Source: Siphonodentalium dalli (lineage: Eukaryota; Mollusca; Scaphopoda; Gadilida; Siphonodentaliidae). From it: a stretch of DNA of 64,000 nucleotides. Location of the stretch: contig CP136064.1 of the NCBI GenBank assembly GCA_032622095.1, positions 494,001 through 558,000 of the forward strand, in the 5' to 3' direction. Of the stretch, positions 63,601 through 64,000 are shown in pieces (the first letter of the stretch is position 1; every line of letters begins with the position of its first letter). The notes under the pieces were generated by a model. It made no database searches and was not told the DNA's origin. It saw only the letters and a program-made list of their open reading frames with translations. A program made the translations under genes and the position numbers.

Positions 63601-64000
63601 TCTTTAAGTTGGTGACTGTGTTACTTATGTTCCTTTAAGTTGAGATACATCTGTTCCTTTAAACATACATTTGCATTCCAACATGAAGATATTTATTTTC
63701 TGTAGTCATTGTAAATGACAACCCGATTCGGATATGGCCAGATTTGACATGGCGCGGTATGGAGAAACATGCGCAAAATTGAAAATATCCAACCGTACTC
63801 CACCATGTAACCAGTCTATAGCAGATACCCCTTAAAGTTGGTGACTGTGTTACTTATGTCCCTTTAAGTTGAGATACATCTGTTTCTTTAAACATACATT
63901 TGCATTCCAACATGAAGATATATACTTTCTGCAGTCATTGTAAATGACAACCCAATTCGGATATGGCCAGATTTGACATGGCGCGGTATGGTGAAACATG

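Larger units (their letters stand above)
35116..64000 (-). repeat. 229-bp satellite block, minus orientation, 126 monomers to window end
   Basis: About 28.9 kb. C-L-K-W-G cassettes start at 36601, 38891, 43700, 47135 and 50799. A C variant with GCGCAAAATTG and an L variant with TCCAATCGTAC are specific to this block. From 35227 to 60417 the frame stays in register for exactly 110 x 229 bp. Tandem duplications of 16 monomers (47135 on) and 10 monomers (55150 on) lie within it. One monomer near 60641 has lost two bases. The block continues past the window. Confidence 0.96.

Noticed and set aside
7045-64000. CRISPR array or bacterial repeat cluster
   Set aside because: Units are contiguous 229-bp tandem copies without unique spacers, next to a eukaryotic YR retrotransposon; no cas genes.

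Overview
The window is eukaryotic, almost certainly metazoan, non-coding heterochromatin-like DNA. About 57 kb is one 229-bp tandem satellite (roughly 250 monomers). A single intact tyrosine-recombinase (YR) retrotransposon of about 6.6 kb is inserted near the left end. No host gene, tRNA, rRNA, CRISPR array or bacterial feature is visible. The retrotransposon's domain set (Gag with CCHC and CCCH fingers, RT, RNase H, tyrosine recombinase, no methyltransferase) resembles the DIRS-like/Ngaro group. That group is common in aquatic invertebrates, so a mollusc or other marine or freshwater invertebrate is my guess, but the sequence alone does not fix the species.

Layout. 1-433: satellite, about two monomers, minus orientation (the orientation is that of a 61-codon open frame found in many monomers). 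434-7044: YR retrotransposon, read on the minus strand: 5' direct repeat (7045-6437), short leader, gag (6285-4927), an in-frame UGA, RT-RNase H (4926-3265), an overlapping tyrosine recombinase frame (3367-2261), a 1.2-kb non-coding 3' region with several perfect hairpins, and the 3' direct repeat (1038-431). 7045-8329: satellite, minus. 8330-15528: satellite, plus. 15533-30431: minus. 30432-35111: plus. 35116-64000: minus.

How the element works. Gag and RT-RNase H share one reading frame and are separated only by one UGA followed by C. RT has no AUG upstream of its catalytic core, so it is probably made by stop readthrough. The recombinase frame is shifted by -1 and overlaps the end of RNase H. 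The two direct repeats agree throughout as I read them except for one G in a homopolymer, and all three frames are open, so the insertion looks recent and possibly still competent.

How the satellite is built. Monomers fall into two sequence families and are arranged in several higher-order repeats: a 7-mer in the plus blocks, a recurring 5-monomer cassette spaced by 8, 10, 15 or 16 monomers or more in the minus blocks, and 16-mer and 10-mer tandem duplications. Two inverted (plus) blocks have base-identical junctions on both sides, showing one inversion event that was later copied about 20-22 kb away. The second copy also carries the empty target site of the retrotransposon, which lets its ends be placed to the base: no target duplication and 49 bp of satellite missing. 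Monomer length is extraordinarily constant (exact multiples of 229 over 25 kb).
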